The notes below the pieces were generated by a model. The model ran no database searches. It had not been told where the DNA came from and worked only from the letters and a program-made list of their open reading frames with translations. Of a DNA stretch of 6,694 nt, positions 6,309-6,694 are shown in pieces. This stretch comes from Verrucomicrobiota bacterium (GTDB lineage: Bacteria; Verrucomicrobiota; Verrucomicrobiia; Verrucomicrobiales; DEV007): positions 1 to 6,694 of the forward strand of contig JAADHD010000188.1 of the NCBI GenBank assembly GCA_013152075.1, read 5' to 3'. Position 1 is the first letter of the stretch. The number at the start of each line of letters is the position of its first letter. Both the position numbers and the translations under genes were made by a program.

Positions 6309-6694
6309 TCAGGGAACACTCTTGTCCAGCAGATATTTTTCTATCATTAACAAAGTCACTTTGCCAACAGTTTCAAGACTCTCTACACTCAACTTATCCT
6401 TTGTGTCCCCCGGAGTATGCCAAAAACTGTAATCCATATCTATGATGTCAATCGTTGGAATCCCGGCATCATTCAAAGGTTTGTGATCATCGGTGATTAT
6501 TTGACTCCCCATGCCAAAATATTTTCTCAACTCTATATCGTCAGCGGCAGCATACAGGCTCGCAACCAAAGGCGCAGGGGAATCCACTGGCACCCTTATG
6601 CCCAGATCCTTGTCCCCCACCATATCCAGTAACACACCCCACCTTGGTAGCTTTTTCTCTGCCCCCTGTTGCCATGATTGAGCGTAATAACGAC
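6309..6694 (-). CDS. Glutaminyl-peptide cyclotransferase-like M28 family protein, C-terminal part
   Basis: The frame is open from the right edge to the TGA at 6309-6311, giving the last 127 residues. An internal GTG at 6635 is not the start, since family sequence (YYAQSWQQG, then LPRWG) continues upstream of it to the edge. The fragment carries VLLDMVGD (residues 20-27 of the fragment), DDHKPLNDAGIPTIDIID (68-85) and WHT (91-93). Compared with human glutaminyl cyclase, Asp23 matches Asp248, Asp68 matches Asp305, and the WHT His92 matches the zinc ligand His330. The other zinc ligands (Asp159 and Glu202 equivalents) would lie outside the window. These enzymes cyclise N-terminal Gln to pyroglutamate and are usually exported; the signal peptide cannot be seen here. 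A related M28 aminopeptidase is the alternative, but the DDH...WHT layout favours the cyclase branch. Confidence 0.88.
   Translation of the reverse strand, partial: RYYAQSWQQGAEKKLPRWGVLLDMVGDKDLGIRVPVDSPAPLVASLYAAADDIELRKYFGMGSQIITDDHKPLNDAGIPTIDIIDMDYSFWHTPGDTKDKLSVESLETVGKVTLLMIEKYLLDKSVP

Overview
The window reads as ordinary chromosome from a Gram-negative bacterium, most likely of the PVC group (Verrucomicrobiota or a relative). This is an inference from protein style: a MotA/TolQ/ExbB channel with an N-terminal zinc ribbon, paired ExbD-like proteins of the 'SLFPFLS' and 'SLLDALTNVVG' types, a secreted PQQ-like propeller opening with a W-x-x-F-R-G motif, and a bacterial glutaminyl cyclase. 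No rRNA, tRNA, transposase, phage gene or CRISPR array is visible. All real genes lie on the minus strand, so they are transcribed from right to left.

In transcription order: (1) 6694-6309, the C-terminal part of an M28-family glutaminyl-peptide cyclotransferase-like enzyme, cut by the window edge. (2) 6270-5230, a complete class I DAHP synthase, the first step of the shikimate pathway, 38 bases downstream of the cyclase gene. (3) A 126-base gap with two perfect 14-bp palindromes and a weak promoter candidate. (4) 5103-3625, a four-helix MotA/TolQ/ExbB-type channel with a zinc ribbon at its N-terminus and a long helical tail. (5) 3566-2736 and 2736-1060, two ExbD/TolR-like proteins, each with one membrane helix, a coiled coil and a periplasmic domain. 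Their stop and start codons overlap by one base. (6) 971 to the left edge, a secreted PQQ-like beta-propeller protein, cut by the window edge.

The centre of interest is the three-gene module at 5103-1060. It has the layout of an ion-driven membrane motor: a pentameric-type channel plus two different rod subunits in place of the usual homodimer. The two rod proteins align without gaps over their first 33 residues, and at the position matching the proton-carrying Asp of ExbD one has Asp (Asp18) and the other Ser (Ser18). This suggests a heteromeric, one-sided motor. A 10-bp hairpin over the stop codon of the channel gene, and the coupled start of the second rod gene, are plausible ways of setting subunit ratios. 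What the motor drives is unknown; the secreted propeller downstream may or may not be a partner.
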